Position numbers and translations under genes: made by a program. From the NCBI GenBank assembly GCA_902762955.1, contig CACWQH010000006.1, forward strand, positions 1 to 64,000: a stretch of DNA of 64,000 nt. Reading direction: 5' to 3'. Shown piece after piece: positions 27,799 to 36,973 of this stretch (the stretch's first letter is position 1; every line of letters starts with the position of its first letter). The stretch comes from an uncultured Lachnospiraceae bacterium. GTDB taxonomy: Bacteria > Bacillota > Clostridia > Lachnospirales > Lachnospiraceae. The notes beneath the pieces are model-generated. The model was not told where the DNA came from and did not search any database. It saw only the letters and a list, made by a program, of their open reading frames with translations.

Positions 27799-28614
27799 AT
27801 GAGTGAAGTAATAGTTGTAACAAGCGGAAAGGGTGGTGTAGGAAAAACAACTACAACCGCCAATATAGGAAGTGCCTTGGCAAATTTAGGCTTTAAGGTT
27901 TTGCTGATAGATACGGATATAGGTCTTCGTAATCTCGATGTTGTCATGGGCCTTGAAAACAGAATTGTTTATAATATCGTAGATGTAATAGAGGGAAGCT
28001 GTAAGGCAAAGCAGGCCATTATAAAGGATAAAGGCTGCCCGAGACTTGCACTTTTACCAGCAGCCCAGACAAGAGATAAAACCGCTATAGCTCCTGAACA
28101 GATGAAGAAGCTTATAGAGGAGCTAAAGCCTGATTATGATTATATAATAATTGATTGTCCTGCAGGCATAGAGCACGGCTTTAAAAATGCAATAGCTGCT
28201 GCCGAAAGAGCGATTATTGTTACAACACCCGAGGTTTCGGCTATCAGGGATGCAGACAGAATAATCGGTATATTGAATTCCTGTGAGATGCCGAGAATTG
28301 ATCTTGTAATCAATAAAATCAGGATGAACATGGTAAGACGTGGAGATATGATGTCTGTTGATGATGTGGTTGATATATTGTCGATTAATCTTATAGGCAC
28401 AATTATGGATGATGAATCTATAGTAATTTCGACAAATCGCGGAGAAATGGTCGCAGGAAACAGAACCAAATCCGGCAAAACTTATACATATATTGCTAAG
28501 AGAATAGCAGGTGAAACTACAGAAAATGCATATGATGATTACGGCTTAAATATATTTAAGCTTTTAAAGAAGAAGGATAAAAATGTTCACAAAATTCAGT
28601 CTCAAGGATTATAA
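27799..28614 (+). CDS. minD: Septum site-determining ATPase MinD
   Basis: A 271-residue deviant-Walker ATPase that recruits MinC to the membrane. Visible are SGKGGVGKTTTTANIG, LLIDTDIGLRNLDVVMGLEN, and YIIIDCPAGIEHGF. The C-terminal NIFKLLKKKDK stretch is an amphipathic, basic membrane-targeting candidate. An AGGAGG site lies 9 nt before ATG 27799. Its last 32 nt overlap rodA. No minE follows, so pole-to-pole oscillation is not expected from this locus. Confidence 0.96.
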   Translation: MSEVIVVTSGKGGVGKTTTTANIGSALANLGFKVLLIDTDIGLRNLDVVMGLENRIVYNIVDVIEGSCKAKQAIIKDKGCPRLALLPAAQTRDKTAIAPEQMKKLIEELKPDYDYIIIDCPAGIEHGFKNAIAAAERAIIVTTPEVSAIRDADRIIGILNSCEMPRIDLVINKIRMNMVRRGDMMSVDDVVDILSINLIGTIMDDESIVISTNRGEMVAGNRTKSGKTYTYIAKRIAGETTENAYDDYGLNIFKLLKKKDKNVHKIQSQGL

Positions 28615-29704
28615 TTTTAAATTGTTAATTATGGTAATTGCTGTTATGATAATCGGAGTTGTAGCTGTAAACAGCGCAGATGAAAGCTTTACGTTTAAGC
28701 AGGCAGTCGGTGTCGGAATGGGCTTTGTTGTTATGCTCATAATATCAGTAATAGATTATCATTTTATATGTAAGTTCAGTTATGCGATATATATTGTAAA
28801 TGCTGTATTGCTTATATTGGTTTTACTTTTTGGTGTAAATGTAAATAATGCAACAAGATGGATTAATATAGGTGGTGAAAACGGAATCCAGATACAGCCT
28901 TCAGAGCTATCTAAGGTTCTTATGATAATATTTGTTGCAGCATTACTGGGTAAATATAATGAAAAGAACAAGATAAATTCACTTAAATGTATATTGGCTT
29001 TTACAGGATATGTCGGTTTAGGACTGATGCTTATAGCTGCAGAGCCGGATCTTTCAACAACCGTGTGTCTTTTTATGGTGCTTGTTACAATGCTGTATGT
29101 GTCCGGATTAAGCTATAAAATCATAGGACTTGTTTTATTGATATTAATTCCTGTTGCAGGTAGCTTTTTGTGGTATATACAGCTTCCGGGAGATAAAAAA
29201 TTGTTAAAGCCGTATCAGATTAACAGAATTTTATCCTTTGTATATCCATCAAAATATGGAGATGATTTTTCTCAGCAGAATAATTCAATTATGGCAATAG
29301 GTTCCGGACAGCTGACCGGAAAAGGTTTTAACTCTTCAACTATAGCTACTGTTAAGGATGCTAATTTCATTTCCGAGCAGCAGACAGATTTCATTTTTTC
29401 AATAATAGGTGAAGAATTAGGCTTTATAGGAAGTGTAATTATTATTGCAATTATATTATTAATAGTGTTACAATGTATAAAGATTGCAAGAAGATCCAAA
29501 GATACCTGCGGTATGCTCTTGGCATCCGGTGTCGGAACGCTTATAGCATACCAGTCATTTATCAATATTGGAGTTGCAACGGGGGTTTTGCCTAATACAG
29601 GTATACCATTGCCATTTATAAGCTATGGTCTTAGTTCGCTTTTGAGTATATCGTTAGGCATAGGTATTGTACTTAATGTAAGCCTGCAAAAGGCGTTTTA
29701 CTAA
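28583..29704 (+). CDS. rodA: Rod shape peptidoglycan glycosyltransferase RodA
   Basis: A 373-residue SEDS-family polymerase with about ten membrane helices, which extends glycan strands from lipid II with PBP2. Family segments include WINIGGENGIQIQPSELSK, AAEPDLSTTV and, near the end, TGIPLPFISYGLSS. ATG 28583 lies inside the end of minD, with AGAAGGA upstream. FtsW or SpoVE are alternatives, but position next to mreCD and pbp2 favours RodA. Confidence 0.93.
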   Translation: MFTKFSLKDYNFKLLIMVIAVMIIGVVAVNSADESFTFKQAVGVGMGFVVMLIISVIDYHFICKFSYAIYIVNAVLLILVLLFGVNVNNATRWINIGGENGIQIQPSELSKVLMIIFVAALLGKYNEKNKINSLKCILAFTGYVGLGLMLIAAEPDLSTTVCLFMVLVTMLYVSGLSYKIIGLVLLILIPVAGSFLWYIQLPGDKKLLKPYQINRILSFVYPSKYGDDFSQQNNSIMAIGSGQLTGKGFNSSTIATVKDANFISEQQTDFIFSIIGEELGFIGSVIIIAIILLIVLQCIKIARRSKDTCGMLLASGVGTLIAYQSFINIGVATGVLPNTGIPLPFISYGLSSLLSISLGIGIVLNVSLQKAFY

Positions 29705-29722
29705 AGGATAGGAGACAAGGTG

Positions 29723-30121
29723 ATGAACATTGGGTTAATAGCACATGATGCTAAGAAGAAACTTATGCAAAATTTCTGTATAGCGTACAGAGGGGTAATG
29801 TCAAAGCATGAACTTTATGCTACAGGAACAACAGGTCGAATGATAGAAGAGGTATCTAACCTTACGGTACATAAGTTCCTTGCCGGTCACACAGGCGGAG
29901 AACAACAGCTAGGTTCTATGATTGAAAATAATTCGATTGATTTGATGATATTTTTGAGAGATCCTGAAACTAAGAAGTCCCATGAGGTGGATATAAATAA
30001 TATTTTTACTCTTTGTGATATACATAATATTCCTCTGGCAACCAATCTTGCAACTGCCGAGCTTATGATAAAGGCACTTGAAAGAGGAGATTTGGAATGG
30101 AGAGAGCTTTTTAAGCACTAA
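29723..30121 (+). CDS. mgsA: Methylglyoxal synthase
   Basis: A 132-residue cytoplasmic enzyme that converts dihydroxyacetone phosphate to methylglyoxal and phosphate, relieving sugar-phosphate stress. Motifs are IGLIAHDAKKKLM, ATGTTGRMI, AGHTGGEQQLGSMI and the catalytic-Asp region FLRDP. ATG 29723 is preferred; GTG 29720 just before it is a possible alternative start, and GGAG lies 8 nt before the ATG. It follows rodA by 18 bp, an arrangement common in Lachnospiraceae. Confidence 0.95.
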   Translation: MNIGLIAHDAKKKLMQNFCIAYRGVMSKHELYATGTTGRMIEEVSNLTVHKFLAGHTGGEQQLGSMIENNSIDLMIFLRDPETKKSHEVDINNIFTLCDIHNIPLATNLATAELMIKALERGDLEWRELFKH

Positions 30122-30126
30122 AGAAA

Positions 30127-31119
30127 ATGAGAGAGATTAGGGATTTATTTAAATCAATAATAATATTACTGGCTATATGCCTTGTATTTGCTATATTTAT
30201 TAAATTTAATAATAATATAGATAATCCTCACAGTGAGGATAAAAGTATAATTCCCGTAGCCTTTGACGGTTCACTTTCATACGGAGAGCTTGACGCAGCC
30301 TTTGATGATGTTGTGATTTATCGCGATAATAATATCAACAGTGAGCTGCTTGGAAATTGTTATTATGGGCTTTTTGTAAATGAGACGGATAAATATGCTT
30401 ATGCATCTAAAAATGTTTTTAAACGTATGTATCCTGCAAGTATGACGAAGCTTATGACAGCTATGGTTGTACTTGACAAGGTCAATTCAAAACAGATAAG
30501 CCTTGATGATGTTGTAACTGTTTCTAACTATTATGATTTGTCTGCCGAGGGTGGCGGAATTAATCCGTTGGTGATAGGTTCAGAGATAACCGTTAAGGAT
30601 TTATTGTATACTCTTTTAATCCAATCAAATAACTATTATGCACTTATACTTGCGGATTATGTCGCCGGAAGTGAGAGTGCTTTTTGTGATTTAATGAACG
30701 AAAAAGCAAAGTCTATCGGTGCAACCAATACACATTTTGTTAATCCTCATGGATTGGATGATGTAGATCATTATACAACTGCATATGATATGTATCTTAT
30801 AATTAAAGAGGCTGAAAGCTACAGTGTTATAAATGATATAGACAGCCATGAAACGTATAATTATGTTTATACCAACTCTTCGGGTGTACCTATTGAGGCA
30901 GATATAGCTGCTACAAATTATTTTATCGCCGGTTTAGCCAAGCTGCCTGCCAATTATGAAATTAAGGTATGGAAAACCGGAACAACTGACGGAGCGGGAA
31001 ATGCTCTTGCCATGTATCTTAAAAAGGATGATAAGGAATATGTCGTTGTAGCTTCATGCGGAGAATCAAAACCACTTTTGTATGATGCAATTGTTACTAT
31101 GCTTTGCCTTGTAAACTAA
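30127..31119 (+). CDS. D-alanyl-D-alanine carboxypeptidase (serine-type)
   Basis: A 330-residue low-molecular-weight PBP anchored by an N-terminal membrane segment (IIILLAICLVFAIFIKF). It removes the terminal D-Ala of the stem peptide. Catalytic motifs are SxxK in PASMTKLMTAM, SxN in QSNNYYALI and KTGTTDGAG. The C-terminal extension of DacA is missing, making it a short, single-domain form. It starts 5 bp after mgsA and belongs to the same run of envelope genes. Confidence 0.92.
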   Translation: MREIRDLFKSIIILLAICLVFAIFIKFNNNIDNPHSEDKSIIPVAFDGSLSYGELDAAFDDVVIYRDNNINSELLGNCYYGLFVNETDKYAYASKNVFKRMYPASMTKLMTAMVVLDKVNSKQISLDDVVTVSNYYDLSAEGGGINPLVIGSEITVKDLLYTLLIQSNNYYALILADYVAGSESAFCDLMNEKAKSIGATNTHFVNPHGLDDVDHYTTAYDMYLIIKEAESYSVINDIDSHETYNYVYTNSSGVPIEADIAATNYFIAGLAKLPANYEIKVWKTGTTDGAGNALAMYLKKDDKEYVVVASCGESKPLLYDAIVTMLCLVN

Positions 31120-31136
31120 GGCTTTGGTGATTACAT

Positions 31137-32528
31137 ATGGATAAAAATAAGAAAATTATAAAAATAAATAAGGATATTAAGTTTAATATAGCAAGTGCAG
31201 TTGTGGCTTGTTTCTTTTTGTATGTTGTAATAACACTTATATTATCCTTGAGGAAAGAACCGGTTACAACTTATAATGTCAATAAAACAGATATTAATAA
31301 TAATATTATTATTGAAGGTCTTGTGGTTCGTGATGAACTTGTTCTAAACTCTGAAAAATCAGGTTACGTATGCTATTACATACGTGATGGCGAAAAGATC
31401 AAAAAAAATTCCATGGTATGTACAATAGATGAAACAGGACAGGTATATAATACAATAAGTGATTCAGAAAGCTATGATGGACTCCTTTCATCTGATGATT
31501 ATAATGAAGTCAGAAATCTTATATCATTATATAAGATTTCTTATAAGGATGCCTCTTTTTACAATGCGTATAATTTTGAAAATACTTTAAATAATAAGGT
31601 CCTTGAGCTTACAAATGAGGTTTTGATGCAACAGGTTGGTCAAAGCACGGGTACATCGCTTGCGGCTGTTTCTTCGCCTGAAAGCGGACTGGTTACATAT
31701 TATATCGATGGTTATGAAAACTATAATATTTCAAATGTAAGTAAATCTGATTTTGATAAATCAAATTATAAAAAGGATACTTTAAAAACGGGAGATATTA
31801 TCTCTGCCGGAACACCTGTAGTTAAAATAATTCCAAGTGAAAAGTGGAATATAATCCTTCCGATTACTGATGATCAGGCAGCGACCATAAACTCGGTTTA
31901 CAGTGAAGAGGGCGAAAGGCTTCTTTTTAAGATAAATAATTCGTCGTATGATGTAAGTATGCCTTTTGAGATAATTTACGGAAATGATGGAAAATATCTC
32001 AATATAAGTCTTGATAAATTTATGTTGAACTATATGGCTGAGAGATTTGTTACTGTTGAGATTATTCTTGAGGATGATACAGGTCTTAAGGTTCCGGTTT
32101 CTGCCCTTACCGAAAAAGAAGTTTATCAGATACCGATTTCTTACCTTTCCGGAGGAGGAAATCAGAGCAGTAATATCAAGCTTAATGTGCAGGTTATGGG
32201 TGATAATAATGAGATAACTATAAAGCAGGTATCACCTACTATTTATAAAACCGATGAGGAATATTGTTATGTGGATCCTCTGGTCTTTGATGATACGGAT
32301 GTATTGCTTAATATCGATTCAAATGAGACAACTGCAGTATCGGTTGTACCCAGAGTTAATATTGAAGGTGTTTATTCGGCAAACAGAGGTATTGCTGAAT
32401 TTAGAATGGTAACAGTTATTAAGACGATTGATGATTTTGCGCTTGTAAAAAGTGATGAAGCATTAAATATTTATGATAATATAATTCTTGATTCATCAAA
32501 GGTGCATGAAAATCAGATTATATACTAA
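31137..32528 (+). CDS. HlyD-like membrane protein of unknown partner
   Basis: A 463-residue protein with one N-terminal membrane helix (~17-38) and a large outer domain. Segments such as IIEGLVVRDELVLNSEKSGY and IRDGEKIKKNSMVCTIDE resemble the lipoyl-like hairpin of periplasmic adaptor proteins, but the long coiled-coil hairpin is short. Similar proteins sit upstream of yggS-sepF in Clostridia without a transporter beside them, and no transporter is seen here either. A role in envelope assembly is inferred only from neighbours. Confidence 0.75.
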   Translation: MDKNKKIIKINKDIKFNIASAVVACFFLYVVITLILSLRKEPVTTYNVNKTDINNNIIIEGLVVRDELVLNSEKSGYVCYYIRDGEKIKKNSMVCTIDETGQVYNTISDSESYDGLLSSDDYNEVRNLISLYKISYKDASFYNAYNFENTLNNKVLELTNEVLMQQVGQSTGTSLAAVSSPESGLVTYYIDGYENYNISNVSKSDFDKSNYKKDTLKTGDIISAGTPVVKIIPSEKWNIILPITDDQAATINSVYSEEGERLLFKINNSSYDVSMPFEIIYGNDGKYLNISLDKFMLNYMAERFVTVEIILEDDTGLKVPVSALTEKEVYQIPISYLSGGGNQSSNIKLNVQVMGDNNEITIKQVSPTIYKTDEEYCYVDPLVFDDTDVLLNIDSNETTAVSVVPRVNIEGVYSANRGIAEFRMVTVIKTIDDFALVKSDEALNIYDNIILDSSKVHENQIIY

Positions 32529-32540
32529 GGTGGTGAGCAT

Positions 32541-33233
32541 ATGCTTAAGGAAAATCTTGATAATGTAATGGCAAATATTAAAGCTTCATGTGAAAAAAGC
32601 GGCAGGGATGTGAATGAAGTCACATTGATAGCTGTTAGTAAGACTAAGCCTTTGTCCGATATAGAGGAGCTTATGACATATGGAGTGAAGGAATACGGAG
32701 AAAACAAGGTTCAGGAGCTTTGCGATAAATATGAAAATGTTTCAAGTCCGGTGAACTGGCATCTTATCGGACACCTTCAAACCAACAAGGTAAAATATAT
32801 AGTTGATAAAGCTTGCCTTATTCATTCTGTTGATTCCGTTCATCTGGCTTCGGAAATTGAAAAGCAGGCAGAAAAGAAGGATGTTACTGCTAATATTTTG
32901 ATTCAGGTTAATATTGCACATGAGGATACAAAATTTGGAATTGATGAGAATAATATCTATGAAATAATAGATGAAATAAAGGATTTTGAGCATATCAAGG
33001 TTAAAGGTCTTATGACAATAGCTCCTTTTGTTGAAAATCCTGAGGATAATAGAGTGTATTTTAGAAAAATGCACCAATTATTACTTGACATAAAATCAAA
33101 AAACATTGATAATATTGATATGAGTATACTCTCAATGGGTATGACCAATGATTATATGGTTGCGATTGAAGAGGGTGCCACTATGGTTCGAGTTGGAACC
33201 GGTATTTTTGGAGAGCGCAATTATAATATATGA
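32541..33233 (+). CDS. yggS: Pyridoxal phosphate homeostasis protein YggS
   Basis: A 230-residue PLP-binding, alanine-racemase-like barrel without known catalysis, which buffers free PLP. The PLP Lys is in LIAVSKTKP near residue 33; other family marks are YGENKVQEL, WHLIGHLQTNK, SVDSVHLA and LSMGMTNDY. ATG 32541 has AAGGTGG upstream. It precedes sepF, the widespread Gram-positive order. Confidence 0.96.
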   Translation: MLKENLDNVMANIKASCEKSGRDVNEVTLIAVSKTKPLSDIEELMTYGVKEYGENKVQELCDKYENVSSPVNWHLIGHLQTNKVKYIVDKACLIHSVDSVHLASEIEKQAEKKDVTANILIQVNIAHEDTKFGIDENNIYEIIDEIKDFEHIKVKGLMTIAPFVENPEDNRVYFRKMHQLLLDIKSKNIDNIDMSILSMGMTNDYMVAIEEGATMVRVGTGIFGERNYNI

Positions 33234-33266
33234 AAATAAAACATTTTATGAGGAGATAATGTAGTT

Positions 33267-33902
33267 ATGGCTAAAGATTCAAGTAAAAGAAGCTTTTTGG
33301 ATTTCTTTAAAATGAAGGATTTAGATGATGATGACGAGTTCGAGGATGATTTATTTGACGAAGTTGATGACGAGGATGATTTTGAACCGGCCAAGCCTAA
33401 AAATTCATATGTAAAAAACAGACCGGCTGAAAAATCACAAAATTACTCGAGAACTTCCAATTATTCTGCTTCACAGGTTCAATCATCAAGCAGAGCCGTA
33501 CAAAGTCAGCAGGGTTCCTACACACAAACCAGAGCGCAGGCAAGACCTCAAAATAATAATTTAGTTGACTTTAATTCAAATAAACAGCAAAGATCAAATA
33601 ATTACAGGGGTGGAAGTGAAGTGTACGTAATTAAACCACAGGAAATAAGTGAATCTCAGACAGTAGCGGATTTTCTTAATGCAGGTAAGACAATTGTTAT
33701 AAATATGGAAGGCCTTGAGCTTGCACCTGCTCAGAGAATTATTGATTTTATTGGTGGTGCCTGCTATGCAATAGGAGGTTCCCTTCAGGCTATATCAGCC
33801 AATATATTTATAGCTGCACCAAAATCTATTGAGGTTTCGGGAGATTTAAGAGAAGAAATTTTAAATGAAACAACAGTTTCACCACAGCTTGGACAATACT
33901 AA
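33267..33902 (+). CDS. sepF: Cell division protein SepF
   Basis: A 211-residue FtsZ partner that anchors and bundles the division ring. It has a short N-terminal membrane-binding stretch (SFLDFFKMKD), an acidic patch, a Ser/Gln/Asn-rich linker (~50-120) and the conserved C-terminal domain with VIKPQEISESQTVADFLNAG and IDFIGGACYAIGGSLQ. The linker is longer than in Bacillus. GAGGAG lies upstream of ATG 33267. A ylmG gene is not present between sepF and divIVA. Confidence 0.94.
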   Translation: MAKDSSKRSFLDFFKMKDLDDDDEFEDDLFDEVDDEDDFEPAKPKNSYVKNRPAEKSQNYSRTSNYSASQVQSSSRAVQSQQGSYTQTRAQARPQNNNLVDFNSNKQQRSNNYRGGSEVYVIKPQEISESQTVADFLNAGKTIVINMEGLELAPAQRIIDFIGGACYAIGGSLQAISANIFIAAPKSIEVSGDLREEILNETTVSPQLGQY

Positions 33903-33959
33903 TGATAACGATATATGCTTTTGAAGGTATAAATCTAACTATAACGGGGGAATAATAAG

Positions 33960-35237
33960 ATGCTAACACCGGTTGATATTCAACAAAAGAAGTTCAGAAC
34001 AGGCTTGGGTTACGAGAAAAAGGATGTTAATGCTTTTTTTGATATAGTAGCTGATTCTTATGAAAAATTGTATCGATCCAATGCGGAGCTAAAGGAAAAG
34101 GTTTTAACCTTAACAGACGGTTTGCAAAATTATAAGTCCAAGGAAGCTGAACTTGAAAAGTCCATAATGATAGCTGAAAAGGATTCTGAGGATACTAAGT
34201 CAAAAGCACAGCAGGAAGCTAAGAATATCAAGCTTGATGCTAAGAATCAGGCTAAAAATATTCTTGCAGATGCTCAGAAGGAGCTTGAAGAAATTACACA
34301 AAAGATAACCGATCTTGAAACCCAATATGCTGCATATAAGTCAAATTTTGTTTATTTTATGAAAAAACAATTTGAACTTCTTGGTGAAGAGGATTTTGAT
34401 CCAAAGTCATATATTGATGAAAGATCTCTTCAGACTATTGGTGCAAGCGGATCATCCGGTTCATATAAATCAAGCGGGTCAAATATGCCTTTTGGATCTT
34501 TTGAAGGCGATCCTCAGATGAGAGATGAGTCTACGTTGGGCGGATTTAATGGTGGTAGTAGCGGAATGTCCATGAATCCTGAAGATAGGGTTAGTACAAG
34601 TGCAGTATATACATCAAATCTTAGCGCAGGAGAGAATTTTGTTGATCCGTTTAATCCTGATGCCAATAAAAATAATGGAAGATATAATCCATATGATGGA
34701 CGTACCGTAACAGAAAAGAAAAAAGGTGAGCCGTCATTTACCGTTAATAAAGATGGAATGGGTAGTGGCAAATACTCATCAAAGTCAGGCTCAAGGGGTG
34801 GTCAGACCAAGAAAACAGGCAGTTCTTCACAGTCATCAGGCAGTAAAACAGCTTCATCTGATAAGACAGCAGATAAAAAGACAGAGCCTGCTCCTGATTT
34901 AAAAGCAGAGGCTAAAGCTAAAGCTGCAGCAGATGAGAAGATAAAGGACATAGTTGGTTCTAAAACTGAAAGCAAGACTGAAGAAAAGAAAACATCATCT
35001 TCAAGTCAGGCTGAAGAAAAGCCTAAAAAACCTGTTGTAGATAATATATTTACATTTGAAAAGGATATTAAGCCTGCAGAAGAAAAAGCAAAGGAAGAGT
35101 CATCAGATGAAACCACTGAAGATATTCCAACTTTAAACTTTGGTGAGGACGATGTTGAGGTAGAGGTTGAAACCGTTAATGATAAAAATCTTCTTGGTGA
35201 CGGTGATGATGGTTCAGACGGATTTGAATTCGTTTAA
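33960..35237 (+). CDS. divIVA: DivIVA family protein with long low-complexity tail
   Basis: A 425-residue polar/septal scaffold. The N-terminus matches the membrane-curvature-sensing domain (MLTPVDIQQKKFRTGLGY, YEKKDVNAFFD). A coiled coil spans ~30-135. The remaining ~280 residues are low complexity, rich in Ser, Gly, Lys, Ala and Glu, and end in a very acidic stretch. Bacillus DivIVA is about 160 residues. It may recruit MinCD or wall enzymes encoded nearby, which is inference. It stands alone 57 bp after sepF. Confidence 0.92.
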   Translation: MLTPVDIQQKKFRTGLGYEKKDVNAFFDIVADSYEKLYRSNAELKEKVLTLTDGLQNYKSKEAELEKSIMIAEKDSEDTKSKAQQEAKNIKLDAKNQAKNILADAQKELEEITQKITDLETQYAAYKSNFVYFMKKQFELLGEEDFDPKSYIDERSLQTIGASGSSGSYKSSGSNMPFGSFEGDPQMRDESTLGGFNGGSSGMSMNPEDRVSTSAVYTSNLSAGENFVDPFNPDANKNNGRYNPYDGRTVTEKKKGEPSFTVNKDGMGSGKYSSKSGSRGGQTKKTGSSSQSSGSKTASSDKTADKKTEPAPDLKAEAKAKAAADEKIKDIVGSKTESKTEEKKTSSSSQAEEKPKKPVVDNIFTFEKDIKPAEEKAKEESSDETTEDIPTLNFGEDDVEVEVETVNDKNLLGDGDDGSDGFEFV

Positions 35238-35262
35238 ATAAATTAAATGAGGAGAATGTAAT

Positions 35263-36366
35263 ATGTTAATAAAGGATTTAACTGTTCATGTAGATGATAA
35301 GCCTGTATATAACATAACATTCCAAAATTCTTATGATAATTTGCCGGTTTCTATTGAGGAACTTGGCTTTACCGGAAAGAAAATATGTATAGTATCTGAA
35401 ACAAATGTAGCATCCATATTTTTGGATGCTATATTAGTTTCATTAAAGACTTCCGAGAAATTCAGCAAGGTTGTTTCATATGTATTTAATGCCGGAGAAG
35501 AAAATAAGAATCTGGATGTTGTAAGAGACTTATATGAAAAGCTTATTATAGAGAAATTTGACAGAAACGATTTGCTCATAGCTTTAGGTGGCGGAGTTAC
35601 CGGGGATTTAACCGGCTTTGCCGCAGCAACATACCTTAGAGGGATTGATTTTATACAGGTTCCAACAAGTCTTTTATCACAGGTTGATTCAAGTATAGGC
35701 GGTAAAACAGGCGTTGATTTTGCATCATATAAAAATATGGTTGGTGCATTTCATATGCCACGCCTCGTATATATGAATCAGAATTCTTTAAAAACACTTG
35801 ATAAAAGGCAGTTTATATCAGGCATGGGTGAGGTAATTAAGCACGGACTTATACTTGATAAGGATTATTATAATTGGCTTAAGGACAATTATGAAAAAAT
35901 TAATTCATATGATTATGACAGCTTGTGTGAGCTTGTTTACAGAAGCTGCAGGATTAAGAGAATTGTAGTGGAAGAGGATCCTACAGAAAAGGGTAAGAGA
36001 GCTCTTCTTAACTTTGGACATACTCTTGGACATGCCTTGGAAAAATATATGAACTTTGAACTGCTTCATGGTGAATGTGTCCTCATTGGCTCTATTCTTG
36101 CATCTATAATATCCTATAATAAGGGCAATATAAGCAGTGAAACTCTAAATGACATAGTTACAGCTATAAAGATGTATGATATTCCTTCATTGCCTTTGGA
36201 TATAGATATAGATAAAATCATTGAATATACCAGAAATGATAAAAAGGTAGTGGGAGATAAGATAAAATTTATACTCCTTAAGGATATCGGAGATGCATAT
36301 ATAGATATGGAAGTAACAGCAGAGGATATGAAAAAAGCATTTAAGGATTATTTGTCGGGAATATAG
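35263..36366 (+). CDS. aroB: 3-dehydroquinate synthase
   Basis: A 367-residue shikimate-pathway enzyme that cyclises DAHP to 3-dehydroquinate using NAD and a divalent metal. Motifs are ALGGGVTGDLTGFAAATYLR, PTSLLSQVDSSIGGKTG, GEVIKHG, LNFGHTLGHALE and LLHGECV, containing the Lys and metal-binding Glu and His residues. GAGGAGA lies before ATG 35263. Other aro genes are not nearby. Confidence 0.96.
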   Translation: MLIKDLTVHVDDKPVYNITFQNSYDNLPVSIEELGFTGKKICIVSETNVASIFLDAILVSLKTSEKFSKVVSYVFNAGEENKNLDVVRDLYEKLIIEKFDRNDLLIALGGGVTGDLTGFAAATYLRGIDFIQVPTSLLSQVDSSIGGKTGVDFASYKNMVGAFHMPRLVYMNQNSLKTLDKRQFISGMGEVIKHGLILDKDYYNWLKDNYEKINSYDYDSLCELVYRSCRIKRIVVEEDPTEKGKRALLNFGHTLGHALEKYMNFELLHGECVLIGSILASIISYNKGNISSETLNDIVTAIKMYDIPSLPLDIDIDKIIEYTRNDKKVVGDKIKFILLKDIGDAYIDMEVTAEDMKKAFKDYLSGI

Positions 36367-36370
36367 ATGT

Positions 36371-36967
36371 ATGAAAGAAAAAAAAGTTAAAATAATGATA
36401 CTTCCCATAATTGTTATAGCTTTACTTACATCTTTGGATCAGTTTACCAAATTTGTGATTAAAAGTAAGTTCAAGCTGTATGAATCAAAGGAAGTAATAA
36501 AAAAAGTGTTTGCAATTACATATATTCAAAATAAAGGTGCAGCCTGGGGCGTTATGCAGGGAAAGAGAATTTTCTTTTTGATACTTACGGTTCTGGTTGT
36601 AATAGGATGTTTTTATATTTTATATAACATAATTGATAACCGTAAATATATTATGTTAACAATTTGCGTAATATTTCTTATTTCCGGAGCAGTAGGCAAT
36701 ATGATTGACAGATTTAAGCTCGGATATGTTGTGGATTTTTTTGATTTTAAGCTGATTGATTTTCCGGTTTTTAACGTTGCGGATATATATGTTACGGTAA
36801 GCTTATTTTTGATTTTGTTTCTTATGATTTTTATATATAAGGAAGAAGATTTTGATGAGATTATTGGAAAGAAAAGTATTATAGAAGCTGATGAAAAAAC
36901 TGTTTTAGATGTGAAAGATGATGAATTGGTTGATAATGACATATTGGAGGACTCAGACAAGGATTAA
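36371..36967 (+). CDS. lspA: Lipoprotein signal peptidase LspA, with acidic tail
   Basis: A 198-residue membrane aspartyl protease that removes signal peptides from prolipoproteins such as the binding protein at 10140 and the DUF3048 protein at 50785. Four membrane helices are visible. The catalytic Asp residues lie in NMIDRFKLGYVVDF and FNVADIYVTV. About 40 acidic residues follow the last helix (ending DILEDSDKD), beyond the usual 150-165-residue length. It is 4 bp after aroB and 6 bp before rluD. Confidence 0.94.
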   Translation: MKEKKVKIMILPIIVIALLTSLDQFTKFVIKSKFKLYESKEVIKKVFAITYIQNKGAAWGVMQGKRIFFLILTVLVVIGCFYILYNIIDNRKYIMLTICVIFLISGAVGNMIDRFKLGYVVDFFDFKLIDFPVFNVADIYVTVSLFLILFLMIFIYKEEDFDEIIGKKSIIEADEKTVLDVKDDELVDNDILEDSDKD

Positions 36968-36973
36968 ATCAAT

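Noticed and set aside
33400..33600. Ser/Gln-rich linker of SepF as a frameshifted segment
   Set aside because: The frame is continuous and such linkers are common between the membrane-binding end and the SepF core.
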